The translations under genes were made by a program, and so were the position numbers. The notes under the pieces are model-generated. The model ran no database searches. It was not told the DNA's origin and saw only the letters and a program-made list of their open reading frames with translations. Shown one piece after another: positions 16,477-25,523 of a stretch of 64,000 bases of DNA (position 1 is its first letter; each line of letters starts with the position of its first letter). The stretch is from an uncultured Megasphaera sp. (GTDB taxonomy: Bacteria; Bacillota; Negativicutes; Veillonellales; Megasphaeraceae), in contig NZ_UQBH01000001.1 in NCBI RefSeq assembly GCF_900539295.1, positions 90,509 through 154,508 of the forward strand, in the 5' to 3' direction.

Positions 16477-17382
16477 TTACCACGATGGCGGAATGGCCGT
16501 CGTGACGACACGGAAGGTGTAGCCCCTATCTTTCAGGAGCTTTATGATTCCCGGCAGAGCATCGACGGTTGCACCGTGCCCCGAGGCATCATGCATGAGA
16601 ATGACCAGGTGGCGATGAAGATAAGGCCGCAGCTCAAGCTGCTGTCTGATATTCTCAACAGCCTTGCCGGCAGACTTTCCCGTGCCGTCGGCATCGCCCG
16701 TCAAGGCATTCCAACCGACTTCTATATAACCTAGATTTTCGATGGCCGGCCAGAAGGCATCGGTAAAATGCCCTTTTGTTCCGCCCGGTGCCCGTGAAAT
16801 AATCGGCCGGACGCCGATGATATTATAAATCGCGTCTTCGGTATTCATCATTTCATCGACGTAGGCCGTCGGAGATTGGTATAATTTTTTATAATCATGG
16901 GTATACGAATGGAGGCCCATGCCATTACCGGACTGATAGATCTGCTTGACCACGTCGGGATAGCGGACGACGTTTTGTCCGGTCAGGAAAAAAGTAGCCT
17001 TGATATTTTCTTTTTTCAGGATTTCCAAAATCCGCGGCGTATTCTTATCATTCGGTCCGTCGTCGAAAGTCAGGTACACGACGTTGTCGCCGTAGTAGTA
17101 GTCCCGCGTCCCGCCATAGGTCGTCGGAAGGCCTTTTGCCTGGCGCTGGCGGGTCGTATATTTATCATAAACCGGTTTATCATTATCCACGGAGGGGAGA
17201 GAAAAATCATCGCCGACGAAGACGACATCGGGTTTAACCGGCAATATTTCTTTTACCGGCGGAACGTGCCCTTCTTCAGCGGCAGCGATGACTTCATCGC
17301 GGTCAATATTCAAGATAAAGCCCAAGGTAACAAGGGCTGCACATACAAGACATCCAAAAAATAATCTTCCTTTTTGTTTCAT
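16477..17382 (-). CDS. Membrane-anchored polysaccharide deacetylase (NodB fold)
   Basis: The 301-residue protein starts with a short positive stretch and one hydrophobic segment (about residues 6-24), a signal anchor or signal peptide. The catalytic NodB domain from about 95 shows TFDDGP, the metal-binding LHSYTH, RAPGG, and the C-terminal LMHDASGHGAT. Such enzymes remove N- or O-acetyl groups from cell wall or envelope glycans. The RAPGG form resembles the PdaA-like branch acting on peptidoglycan, but the substrate is uncertain. It follows yqeC by five bases, with the terminator 16378-16417 downstream. Confidence 0.87.
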   Translation of the reverse strand: MKQKGRLFFGCLVCAALVTLGFILNIDRDEVIAAAEEGHVPPVKEILPVKPDVVFVGDDFSLPSVDNDKPVYDKYTTRQRQAKGLPTTYGGTRDYYYGDNVVYLTFDDGPNDKNTPRILEILKKENIKATFFLTGQNVVRYPDVVKQIYQSGNGMGLHSYTHDYKKLYQSPTAYVDEMMNTEDAIYNIIGVRPIISRAPGGTKGHFTDAFWPAIENLGYIEVGWNALTGDADGTGKSAGKAVENIRQQLELRPYLHRHLVILMHDASGHGATVDALPGIIKLLKDRGYTFRVVTTAIPPSW

Positions 17383-17387
17383 TCGTA

Positions 17388-18176
17388 CTACATCCGTTTC
17401 TTTCTTACGTTATCATAATTAATATACTGCCGGATCGTGCAAGTTTCCCGATAGCCGTCAGCAAGGACACTGGCCGTGAGGTCAAAGTCTTCGAGATCGT
17501 CGAGAAGGGCTTCGGTCATGCGGTGCTGAACGGCATTATAACCCGTACAGAAAAGAATCCGTGTACAGCGCACGCCGCGGAACAGGCCGCGCGGATGCTG
17601 AATAAGTTTCGCCAGCATAGCCGGCGTAATGACGGCCCCGCAAGGGCGTCCCATGATAGCGGCTGCCGTTTCAACGCCTTCTATTTTTTCGCCGCTGATG
17701 ACATTGCCTAACATCTGAAGATTGAGGACACCGATGACAGTGTCACAGTGATTGGGCAAGGGGATATCGTCGGCAAGCGGCGCTTTAAGCCATTTATCAC
17801 GGCCGGCATCCCCTTCGATCAGGATGTACCAGGCCGGATGGCGCTGCTTGATTTCGTCGATGACCTTGGGCTCAAGACCAATATAGAAGTCATCATCATC
17901 AAGGCCGGCAAACCAAGCCGGCACATGGCCGGAAGCAATGCGTTCAGCACAAAAAGCCTCCCCTTTTTCTACATCTTCCGTGCAGATGACGTCAAAAGGT
18001 TCGACATTGTCGACGCGCATGCTGTCCATGGGGACGATACTGCTGACCATCATAGGCAGATGACCGCCGTGACCATAGGTCCCGAGACGTTCGAGGACCG
18101 TCGTCTTTCCGCCGGCGCCTACAATGGCCGTAATACCAGGCTGCAGCATACGCCGCCAACGATTATCATTAAACAT
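17388..18176 (-). CDS. yqeC: YqeC-family protein, putative selenium-dependent molybdenum hydroxylase maturation factor
   Basis: The 262-residue protein has a P-loop-like AIVGAGGKTTVLERL near residues 17-31 and the family hallmark EGDAGRDKWLKAPL followed by IP. YqeC proteins co-occur with selenium-dependent molybdenum hydroxylases and are thought to act in their cofactor maturation; the reaction is not established. The start at 18176 has AAGGGGG upstream; a longer in-frame reading would overlap the preceding gene. The next gene upstream encodes a molybdenum hydroxylase FAD subunit, which fits, but no catalytic molybdenum subunit is in the window. Confidence 0.85.
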   Translation of the reverse strand: MFNDNRWRRMLQPGITAIVGAGGKTTVLERLGTYGHGGHLPMMVSSIVPMDSMRVDNVEPFDVICTEDVEKGEAFCAERIASGHVPAWFAGLDDDDFYIGLEPKVIDEIKQRHPAWYILIEGDAGRDKWLKAPLADDIPLPNHCDTVIGVLNLQMLGNVISGEKIEGVETAAAIMGRPCGAVITPAMLAKLIQHPRGLFRGVRCTRILFCTGYNAVQHRMTEALLDDLEDFDLTASVLADGYRETCTIRQYINYDNVRKKRM

Positions 18177-18196
18177 GAAAGAACCCCCTTTTATTC

Positions 18197-19021
18197 CTAA
18201 TTCGCAACATGACGGCTGTATCCCTTCCAAGCCGATTTAATAAGGCCGCGGACCATTTCAATCGTCAAGGTCCGCCGTTCTTCTTCAGAGCAGGTGCCGA
18301 AATTGCCAAAATCCAATTCTTCACTGGCTAAGTGGGCTACGTTTTCCTTAACGGCCATGCCCTTTTCCGTCAATTCATCACTGGCCGACCGGGCGATAGC
18401 CGCTGCCCCGGGGCGGCCGCCGACGACGATGCGCCACGCCTCATCCCGCAGGGATGCCGCTCCGACCAGATAAGGTTCATCCGACGGCAGCCGTCGATAA
18501 GCCTTATAAGCAGTATACACTTCTTCGCGGGCAATGGAAATACCCGTAACCAATTCCCCCATGGGAGGGCACTGCAAATAGTCTTCCAAACTCATCCGTC
18601 CCTTGTCCTGAATCAGGACATCGACGTGCAGCGACAAAAGGACGGGCAGGAGTACCGAAAAGGCCGCCTTCCCGGAAACGACTCCGCCAAGGGTACCATA
18701 GCGCTGGACATCCTTATCGGCAACGTCGCTGATAGCCCGGCTGACGGCGCCGCCGGCTAAAGCCTGGATGACCGATGAAATCTTAATCTGCCACAAGGGC
18801 GTCATGGCGCCGATGACGATTTCATCGCCTTGGTCTTTAATGTAGCTGAGCCCGGCCTTCGATAAATCAACAGCCAGGTCATAATGTTCTTTTCTATATT
18901 TCAATCCCTGCGTTCCCGCCAGGAAAACAGCGGACCCGGCCTGCCGATATGCTTCATAGGCAGCAGCCGGATTATCTGGAACGAAAGTCGTCGTACTGGT
19001 AATCACAATCGTCCGATCCAC
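18197..19021 (-). CDS. FAD-binding subunit of a xanthine-dehydrogenase-type molybdenum hydroxylase (orphan)
   Basis: The 274-residue protein matches the FAD domain of the XdhB/CoxM family. An N-terminal half has FLAGTQGLKYRK and AVDLSKAGL in the pyrophosphate loop region, then RYGTLGGVVSGKAAFSVLLPVLLSL for the second FAD motif, and a C-terminal CO-dehydrogenase flavoprotein-like domain from about 170. Normally it passes electrons from the molybdenum and Fe-S subunits to an acceptor. Here neither the molybdenum nor the 2Fe-2S subunit is adjacent; neighbours are YqeC and a SUFU-domain gene six bases upstream. It may pair with subunits encoded elsewhere. Confidence 0.82.
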   Translation of the reverse strand: MDRTIVITSTTTFVPDNPAAAYEAYRQAGSAVFLAGTQGLKYRKEHYDLAVDLSKAGLSYIKDQGDEIVIGAMTPLWQIKISSVIQALAGGAVSRAISDVADKDVQRYGTLGGVVSGKAAFSVLLPVLLSLHVDVLIQDKGRMSLEDYLQCPPMGELVTGISIAREEVYTAYKAYRRLPSDEPYLVGAASLRDEAWRIVVGGRPGAAAIARSASDELTEKGMAVKENVAHLASEELDFGNFGTCSEEERRTLTIEMVRGLIKSAWKGYSRHVAN

Positions 19022-19027
19022 CTTTCT

Positions 19028-19762
19028 TTAAGGCCCTGTATCGTCGTCTTCAAGGGCGATATTCGGCCTGTCTTTGTTGAGCAGGAAAGAACCTCCGCAC
19101 TCATCGAGAATGGCATCGACCAAACTGTCGATTCCGATATCGCTGCACAGATCCATTTCCTCTTTATATAAAAGGATAGGCATGAGGAGTTCCACTACCG
19201 TACCGTCAAGCATCTTCACGCCGCCCAATTGGCCTTCAAACTGAACGATGACCAAGCCGGACAATTCCGTATCCTCAGCAAAGGCCTCGTAGGTCCCCCG
19301 ATTGGGCAGTAAAAAGCCGTAGCCCATCCACACGTCGTGAACATGAGGGAATCGGCCGAGCTCCATGAGCAGCCATATCGGCCAGGCATTTTTATCCTCC
19401 AGTGAAATGCGGCTCTCCCGCTGAAAAGGCCACTGAGCCGGCAAAATGAGGCACAATTCACTATACCCTTCTTTGCCCGTCGCAAAATCGCCAGACGGAT
19501 AACGCATGGGCGACGCACTCATGCCCATGGTATGAAGGAGGTAAAATGGCTCTTCCACCGTCGGATACAATATTTCTACATCGACGGCCAGCGGAGTGCC
19601 GGCAGGATCGTGAAAAACTTGCCACTGACGGTGAGGAAAAAGGTTGTGGAAATACTGCTGGACAGCCAGTCCGTATTCATCATGGGTCCGTTTGATCCGC
19701 TTCGTATCGGTTAAAGAGAAAAAACGAGGCCGGCAGACTGTCTGTATCGGTAAGGTATTCAT
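19028..19762 (-). CDS. SUFU (suppressor of fused) domain protein
   Basis: The 244-residue protein shows the bacterial SUFU-domain pattern: LLHTMGMSASPMRYPS, ELCLILPAQWPF, a tryptophan-rich WPIWLLMELGRFPHVHDVWMGYG block and a C-terminal strand region. The domain is common in bacterial immunity and uncharacterised house-keeping proteins, and its function is unknown here. The start at 19762 is chosen for the strong GGGGGGAG site; the longer reading lacks one. It is the first gene of a unit running through the FAD subunit, yqeC and the deacetylase. Its promoter may include the TATAAT-like box about 35 bases upstream. Confidence 0.75.
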   Translation of the reverse strand: MNTLPIQTVCRPRFFSLTDTKRIKRTHDEYGLAVQQYFHNLFPHRQWQVFHDPAGTPLAVDVEILYPTVEEPFYLLHTMGMSASPMRYPSGDFATGKEGYSELCLILPAQWPFQRESRISLEDKNAWPIWLLMELGRFPHVHDVWMGYGFLLPNRGTYEAFAEDTELSGLVIVQFEGQLGGVKMLDGTVVELLMPILLYKEEMDLCSDIGIDSLVDAILDECGGSFLLNKDRPNIALEDDDTGP

Positions 19763-19827
19763 AGAATCTCCCCCCTTTGCGTTATACTCAATTTCATTAT
19801 AACATAAATATTCCGTCTTTTGGCAAT

Positions 19828-19949
19828 CAAAAAAGGGCCGGCGCAAATGCCAAGCCCCTTTTTCACGATGATGACGATACCCCGCTCAGAGCCGTCAGCC
19901 TCTTTGTCAGAGGAACTGTCTGCAAAGCGTATCGCCTGTTCAATTGACG
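19828..19949 (-). ncRNA. Unassigned structured RNA, leader or small RNA
   Basis: On the minus strand a strong promoter (19956-19984) is followed by about 120 bases without a convincing reading frame. They contain a long-range helix GGCGATAC/GTATCGTC (near 19930 and 19875), an internal hairpin CCTCT/AGAGG, and a GC-rich terminator with a six-T tail at 19829-19863. It lies upstream of the SUFU/FAD-subunit/yqeC genes in the same direction, so it may be a riboswitch-like leader or a free small RNA. It does not match the motifs of TPP, SAM, purine, fluoride, guanidine, SRP or T-box RNAs that I can recall. Confidence 0.5.
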
Positions 19950-19955
19950 GGATAT

Positions 19956-19984
19956 ATCATAACAACAAATATACAAATTGTCAA
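19956..19984 (-). promoter_or_regulatory. Promoter of the unassigned RNA
   Basis: TTGACA (19984-19979), a 17-base spacer and TATGAT (19961-19956) on the minus strand form a near-consensus promoter. It is arranged back to back with the plus-strand promoter at 20006-20034. Confidence 0.75.
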
Positions 19985-20005
19985 CTCAGAGAGACACAAT
20001 CTGCC

Positions 20006-20034
20006 TTGTAAAAGCCCGGTCGGTATAGTAAAAT
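20006..20034 (+). promoter_or_regulatory. Candidate promoter of the small gene at 20082
   Basis: TTGTAA (20006-20011), a 17-base spacer and TAAAAT (20029-20034). It points to the small reading frame at 20082-20255. Confidence 0.5.
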
Positions 20035-20081
20035 AGAAAGTAACGAACCGAACTATATTAACCGCAAAGGGATGACTTACA

Positions 20082-20255
20082 TTGAAGGTACGCTGGGTAG
20101 AACTGAATCGTTTCGAAGCTGAATTGATCGTTGAATTTACCTGTCAGCCTAAGGATGCTCCCATTTCTGCCAGCCTATGCCGAATGATTTACCGCCGTCT
20201 CGAGGGACAGCCGACACTCGCACAAAACCGAGCAGATATAAGGGAAAAAGAGTAG
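20082..20255 (+). CDS. Small hypothetical protein, 57 residues
   Basis: A TTG-started frame, preceded by AAAGGGATGA, encodes 57 residues beginning MKVRWVELNRFEAELIVEF and ending in a charged tail. It is framed by a candidate promoter (20006-20034) and a clean terminator (20271-20297), which argues that the transcript is real. I do not recognise the protein. A non-ATG start and short length keep confidence moderate; the transcript could instead be non-coding. Confidence 0.5.
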   Translation: MKVRWVELNRFEAELIVEFTCQPKDAPISASLCRMIYRRLEGQPTLAQNRADIREKE

Positions 20256-20270
20256 CACAGGGAAGATTGG

Positions 20271-20297
20271 AAAGACTGCCGAAGGGCAGTCTTTTTT
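20271..20297 (+). terminator. Terminator after the small gene
   Basis: AAAGACTGCC, a GAAG tetraloop and GGCAGTCTTT make a 10-bp stem followed by a T-run. It also lies ahead of the convergent sdaAA end at 20331. Confidence 0.88.
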
Positions 20298-20330
20298 CAT
20301 TTCTCCATCGCCTCTGTCAACGTACGGTCT

Positions 20331-21215
20331 CTACTCCTCCATGGCCTTTTCCAACCGCGCAGCGATGGCCTTCCCCGTATCCGTCCTGGCCAATCCTCCG
20401 TCGGACGTTTCCTTCAAGGCGACCGGCATGATGCGGCCGATTTCAGCCATGGCAGAAATGACTTCATCCGGCGGAATGACGCTCTGAATACCGGCCATGG
20501 CCATTTCAGCAGCTGCCAGTGCCTCTACGGCAAAGACGGCGTTTCGTTTGACGCAGGGGACTTCTACTAAGCCGGCAACGGGATCACAGGCCAGGCCTAA
20601 GGTATTTTTCAGGCACAGAGCGAAAGCCTGTAAGATCATATCGTTGCTGCCGCCTGCCATCGAGACGGCAGCAGCAGCAGCCATGGCCGCAGCCGTACCG
20701 CATTCGGCCTGACAGCCACCGACGGCTCCGGCAACGGTAGCATTATGGGAGACGACGGCACCGATTCCCGACGCCGTAAACAAGGCGTTTACCATGGCTT
20801 CACGGGACACCTCCAAGATTTCAGCCTCAGCCATCATGACAGCCGGGACAATGCCGCAGGAGCCGGCCGTCGGACAGGCGACGATTTTAAACATCTTGGC
20901 ATTAGCTTCACTGACCGCCAAGGCATAGACAGCGGCTTTATGAGCCAGTGGTCCTAAAAGAGTCGGCATACTCGCAGCTAACTTGTGGGCATCGCCGCCG
21001 ACGAGGCCGCTGACAGATTTCCCCGGATCACTCATGCCGGCGTCGATGGATTCTTGAAAGACATCGAGACGACTGTCCATCATGGCACGCACTTTTTCTT
21101 CTGAAACTTCCGATGACTCTACTTCATGACGAACGACGATGTCCGCTAAGGTCGTCCCTTCTTTTTCGGCCAGCGTCAGCAGGTCATGAAGGCTATTGTA
21201 TTCATATTTATACAT
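20331..21215 (-). CDS. sdaAA: L-serine dehydratase, alpha (iron-sulfur) subunit
   Basis: The 294-residue subunit deaminates L-serine to pyruvate and ammonia with an oxygen-sensitive [4Fe-4S] cluster. The family core CPTAGSCGIVPAVMMAE and the later cysteines in GLACDPVAGLVEVPC provide cluster ligands and the substrate site. AGGAGG precedes the start. It lies ten bases after the beta subunit gene. This two-subunit form is typical of Firmicutes, and suits an amino-acid-fermenting anaerobe. Confidence 0.96.
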   Translation of the reverse strand: MYKYEYNSLHDLLTLAEKEGTTLADIVVRHEVESSEVSEEKVRAMMDSRLDVFQESIDAGMSDPGKSVSGLVGGDAHKLAASMPTLLGPLAHKAAVYALAVSEANAKMFKIVACPTAGSCGIVPAVMMAEAEILEVSREAMVNALFTASGIGAVVSHNATVAGAVGGCQAECGTAAAMAAAAAVSMAGGSNDMILQAFALCLKNTLGLACDPVAGLVEVPCVKRNAVFAVEALAAAEMAMAGIQSVIPPDEVISAMAEIGRIMPVALKETSDGGLARTDTGKAIAARLEKAMEE

Positions 21216-21225
21216 TTTATTCCTC

Positions 21226-21885
21226 CTAAATAGGCCGCAGGGTCACGACGCTTTCAATGGCCGTAATGTTTTCAATCATATGGACGATTTCCGGCGGCAC
21301 GGCACTGTCCGTGCAGACAATCATGACGGCCGTGGCATTCTTGGCACTGCGAAAGACACGCATATTCGACACGTTAATGTGGCCGATGGCCAAGACCGTC
21401 GTCGCCTGGGCAATGATGCCGGGCTGGTCGCGGTGGACCGTAATCAGCGTATGTTCTTCTCCGTTTAAGGCGACTTCGGCTCTATTTATTTCACGGATTT
21501 CAATTTTACCTCCGCCAAGGGATACGCCGAGGACTTCGACCTGCCGTCCTGATGCACCGGTCATAGCGATGCGCACCGTATTGGGGTGATGGACTTCATC
21601 ATCAGAGCGACGAAAATCGATGTCGAGGCCTGCTTCCTTCGCCAGACTGAAGGCCGTTCGCAGGCGGACATCGTCTGCCGAAAATCCCAGCAGGCCGGCG
21701 ACGAGAGCCCGGTCCGTTCCATGGCCCTTATACGTTTTGGCAAAGGACCCGTAGACCGTAATGACGGCCTTTTTCGGCTCGTCTTTCAAAATTTCTCTGG
21801 CCATGAGGCCGATGCGGGCGGCCCCTGCCGTATGGGAGCTGGACGGTCCGATCATAACCGGTCCGACAACATCAAAAACACCCAT
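21226..21885 (-). CDS. sdaAB: L-serine dehydratase, beta subunit
   Basis: The 219-residue partner of SdaAA starts with the conserved GPVMIGPSSSHTAGAARIG. A C-terminal ACT domain follows from about residue 145 (HRDQPGIIAQATTVLA), a possible serine-binding regulatory site. GGAGG lies upstream, and the gene begins 14 bases after the addA stop, so the two serine dehydratase genes may be co-transcribed with addBA. Confidence 0.95.
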   Translation of the reverse strand: MGVFDVVGPVMIGPSSSHTAGAARIGLMAREILKDEPKKAVITVYGSFAKTYKGHGTDRALVAGLLGFSADDVRLRTAFSLAKEAGLDIDFRRSDDEVHHPNTVRIAMTGASGRQVEVLGVSLGGGKIEIREINRAEVALNGEEHTLITVHRDQPGIIAQATTVLAIGHINVSNMRVFRSAKNATAVMIVCTDSAVPPEIVHMIENITAIESVVTLRPI

Positions 21886-21899
21886 GAAAAAACCTCCTT

Positions 21900-24800
21900 T
21901 TACATCATAATTTCACGTTGTAAATGAAAACTATAGATATAGGTTTCCCGGACGGGAATTCCTGTAATCTGCTCCACAGCCTGGCGGTATAAGGCCAGTT
22001 GGACGGCATACCGGTCCTTGAAGTCTTTGTCTTGTTCCAACCGGTCCGACTTATAGTCGACGAGGATCCAGCCGTCATCTTCACGGAATAAGCAGTCAAT
22101 GACGCCTTGAATCAAAAAGCGTTCCCCCGGTTCAACATCGGGCAGCGGCGGGCCGGCCATCAAGACGGTAAAGGAATATTCCCGATGCAGGGCCGGTGAT
22201 GCTGCCATGCGCCGCCCCAAGTCAGACCGCCAAAAAGACGCCAGGACCGGAACATATATCAACGATTCTTCTTCCGGGCTGAGTACGCCTTTTCGGACGA
22301 AGGCCATCAGCTCCCGGCGCAGGGATGATTCCGTATGATCGCCTGCCGGCGTAATATACTGCATCGCCTTGTGCAGTGCCGTACCGCGCTGAGCGCCGCT
22401 GACAACGTCCTCATCTTCTGACAGCCATGACGGCAGCTCATCGAAGGGGCTTTGCTCTCCCGACGCCGGCGGAAGGATGGCCTCCGGCAACAAGGCCAAG
22501 TCCTTCTCTTCGTCCAGCATATCGCTCTGCAGTTCATGATACTTGCGCTTTACTTCAGATACAGAGAATTTAGCTGCCGTTATGACGGCTTTAGGATAAC
22601 CATAGCGCCAGGATAACTGTTTATCGAGCCATTCCGGCACGGTTGTATCGGTCATAGCTCCGCGGCGCAAATCGTCTAACCGGGGTTCGCCGGCCAAAAC
22701 TTCCGGCGTCAGCCCTTCAACAGGCTCCGGTGCGACGATACGAAGCTGCCAGCGGTCGCTTTCCCAGGACGCACCGGGGCAGACCGCTTCAGCGTCGGCG
22801 CGGGATCCGAAATGAGCCAGCACCGTCGGCATGACCCAGTCAAAATAGGAAGTTCCCTGAGCCGGATCAAGGCCGTCAGCCCAGCGCTGCCAATGATTGG
22901 CAGCTTTAGAGTCATGGCCGATCAGGATCAATTTATCCCGAGCCCGGGTCATGGCTACATAGAGAATGCGTTCTTCTTCGGCCGTCCCTTCCCAGCGGAG
23001 TTTAGCTTCAATGCCGCTCCAAATGAGGGTCGGATAAAACATCCGCCAGTTCGGATCATACTGTTTGAGGCCGATGCCCAGCTCATTATGAAAGAGAATC
23101 GGTTCCTGCAGATCCTTGCGATTGAATTCTTTTCCCATATCAGCAACGATGACGACGGGGAATTCCAGCCCTTTGCTCTGATGAATGCTCATGATGCGGA
23201 CGACGTCTTCTTTTTCACTGACCACCTTGGCCGGCGCCAGATCGAGGCCGTCTTCCATCATCTTGTCGATGAGCTGCAAGTAGCGGAAAAGGCCGCGGAA
23301 CCCGGCATCTTCATACTGCTGTGCCCGGTCATAGAGGGCCTTCAAGTTGGCCTGGCGAACGTCACCGCCAGGCATAGCACCGACAAAGTCGACGTAAGCC
23401 GTATCGGAATAGAGCCGCTGAATCAGTTCGGCCACGCCTTGACGCCGGCTGTAGGTCCGCCAATCTTCAAACTGGACGATAAACTCTTCGATGTCTTCCC
23501 GCAAGGGATCATCCTCGTCCAGCGATGCCGAAAAATCAGGCAGGTTCTGCCACAGCGTCCCGTCGCCAATGAGGCGAAGTTCGGCTAAGGCCGTTTCATC
23601 GAGGCCGACCAAGGGCGAACGCAGCACGGCAGCCATGGGAAGGTCCTGTTCGGGATTGTCGATGCAGCGCAGAAGGGCCAGCATAACCTGCACTTCGACG
23701 GCGGCAAAATAGCCCCCTCGCTGCTCGGCATACGACGGGATTCCCCGTTCCTGCAAGGCTTGTATCAATTTATCGGCTTTATTTTTCATCGAACGGACAA
23801 GGATGACGATGTGGCGATAGGATAAAGGCTCCAAGGCACCGTCTTTTCGAGCTGCCATCTTTCCTTCTTCCAAAAGCTCACTGATGCGGGCTGCGACGAA
23901 GCGGGCCTCCTGTTCAAAAGCCGTCAGGCCCTCATTGTCGCCGGACGTATCGACTACATCGACTTCCGTAGGTCCGCCCAGCCACGACGGATCTTCAGGT
24001 GCTGTCCGACCGGCATAGAGCATTTCTCGCTCGCCATAATCCATGCCGGCAGCATCGACTGTCATGGCCCGGGCAAAGACGTCGTTTACCGTATCGAGGA
24101 TGATCGGTGCGCTGCGGAAATTCCGCCCCAAATCGATGCAGCGCTGACCGGCATCGGCATCGCGGCTGAAGGTGCGGTATTTATTCATGAACAGCGTCGG
24201 ATCGGCCAGGCGGAAGCGATAGATGCTCTGCTTGATATCGCCGACCATAAAGCGATTATCATCCGATGAAACGAGGCGGGCAATCAGCTCCTGTACGCCG
24301 TTCGTATCCTGATACTCATCGATGAGGACTTCTTCATACTGGCTGCGCAGCTCTTCTGCTGCAGCCGAACGCAGGGGATTGTCCGGCGTCGCTTCCGGGC
24401 TGAGGAGTATTTTTAAACAGAGGTGCTCGAGGTCACTGAAATCGAGCCAGCCTTTTTCCCGTTTGGCTTGAGAAAAAGCTTTGGCAAAATCTAAGGTCAA
24501 GGTGACCAAACCGTCCATGATGGGCTTCATAATCCGAATCCCGTCGAGCCATTCTTCAGACGTTGCCGAAAAATAGACGGGCTGCAGGGTTTTCGTAACG
24601 TCTTTCTTGACACTGTCGCGAAGATCTTTGCACTGTTCCCAAACAGCCTTATCTTCGTCAGATAAACCGCGCAGCGTCTTTAACCGGGAAAATTCAACGG
24701 CATTGATCCGAAGTCTGAGGCCTTCCCAGCGCTCTTCACCGGCCGCTTCTTTAAGCCCTTCCTGTTCCGAGGAAAATTGCTCACAGGCAGCCTCAAAAAC

Positions 24801-25523
24801 ATCTCGTTGACGAAGATGGTACAAGGCCCGTTCATAGATGGCGATGTCCTTTTTAAGGATTCGCCGCACAAAATCTTTGACCGGCTGTGCCCAAGGCAAA
24901 TCGTCTATCGTCGTTTCAGGACCCGTTTCGTAGGCAAGCGCCGACGATTTCAGCCAGTGTTCCGGCCAGGCCAGGCTTCGGGCATAGGTATACATGCGGC
25001 TTACCGTATCCATCAGGACGTCATCGCCGCGGTCACTGCCGAACATATCCGCCAGAGGATACAGGACGGATGCCCTTTCTTCGTCTTCATAATAGGATAA
25101 AAAGACGTCGGCCAGCACTTGACGGCGCAGGAGGTTCAATTCTTCCTGACCGGCAATGGAAAAATTCGGATCCAGATCGATGGTATAGAAATATTTGCGG
25201 ATGACGTACTGGCAGAAAGAATGAAGGGTCGAAATATGGGCCGACGGCAATAAGGCCAACTGCCGTTCAATTCGCGGATCCTTCGTCTCCGACAGGGCCT
25301 TCATCAGCGCCTGTCCGACGCGGTCCCGCATTTCAGCAGCCGCGGCATTGGTAAAGGTAACCACCAAGAGTTCCGTAATGTCGATGGGATAGGTCTTATC
25401 CAAGAGGCGGCGAATGATGCGCTCGACCAGGACGGCCGTCTTCCCCGATCCGGCAGCTGCCGATAGGAGCAAAGTCTGTTTTCGGCTGTCAATGGCAGCC
25501 TGCTGTTCATTAGTCCACGCCAT
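21900..25523 (-). CDS. addA: ATP-dependent helicase/nuclease subunit A
   Basis: The 1207-residue subunit of the AddAB recombination complex unwinds DNA ends as a 3'-5' UvrD-like helicase and carries one nuclease domain. Visible are the Q-motif WTNEQQAAID, Walker A AAAGSGKT near residue 27, the Walker B DEYQDTN, helicase motif VMSIHQSKGLEF-like RIMSIHQSKGLEFPVV, and the C-terminal RecB-type nuclease DYKSDR. The start at 25523 follows GAGGAGGTGA and lies inside the last 14 bases of addB, so translation is coupled. AddAB replaces RecBCD in this lineage. Confidence 0.96.
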   Translation of the reverse strand: MAWTNEQQAAIDSRKQTLLLSAAAGSGKTAVLVERIIRRLLDKTYPIDITELLVVTFTNAAAAEMRDRVGQALMKALSETKDPRIERQLALLPSAHISTLHSFCQYVIRKYFYTIDLDPNFSIAGQEELNLLRRQVLADVFLSYYEDEERASVLYPLADMFGSDRGDDVLMDTVSRMYTYARSLAWPEHWLKSSALAYETGPETTIDDLPWAQPVKDFVRRILKKDIAIYERALYHLRQRDVFEAACEQFSSEQEGLKEAAGEERWEGLRLRINAVEFSRLKTLRGLSDEDKAVWEQCKDLRDSVKKDVTKTLQPVYFSATSEEWLDGIRIMKPIMDGLVTLTLDFAKAFSQAKREKGWLDFSDLEHLCLKILLSPEATPDNPLRSAAAEELRSQYEEVLIDEYQDTNGVQELIARLVSSDDNRFMVGDIKQSIYRFRLADPTLFMNKYRTFSRDADAGQRCIDLGRNFRSAPIILDTVNDVFARAMTVDAAGMDYGEREMLYAGRTAPEDPSWLGGPTEVDVVDTSGDNEGLTAFEQEARFVAARISELLEEGKMAARKDGALEPLSYRHIVILVRSMKNKADKLIQALQERGIPSYAEQRGGYFAAVEVQVMLALLRCIDNPEQDLPMAAVLRSPLVGLDETALAELRLIGDGTLWQNLPDFSASLDEDDPLREDIEEFIVQFEDWRTYSRRQGVAELIQRLYSDTAYVDFVGAMPGGDVRQANLKALYDRAQQYEDAGFRGLFRYLQLIDKMMEDGLDLAPAKVVSEKEDVVRIMSIHQSKGLEFPVVIVADMGKEFNRKDLQEPILFHNELGIGLKQYDPNWRMFYPTLIWSGIEAKLRWEGTAEEERILYVAMTRARDKLILIGHDSKAANHWQRWADGLDPAQGTSYFDWVMPTVLAHFGSRADAEAVCPGASWESDRWQLRIVAPEPVEGLTPEVLAGEPRLDDLRRGAMTDTTVPEWLDKQLSWRYGYPKAVITAAKFSVSEVKRKYHELQSDMLDEEKDLALLPEAILPPASGEQSPFDELPSWLSEDEDVVSGAQRGTALHKAMQYITPAGDHTESSLRRELMAFVRKGVLSPEEESLIYVPVLASFWRSDLGRRMAASPALHREYSFTVLMAGPPLPDVEPGERFLIQGVIDCLFREDDGWILVDYKSDRLEQDKDFKDRYAVQLALYRQAVEQITGIPVRETYIYSFHLQREIMM

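Noticed and set aside
22812..23588. 258-residue plus-strand reading frame inside addA
   Set aside because: Lies wholly opposite the conserved helicase core; a by-product of the GC-biased codon use.
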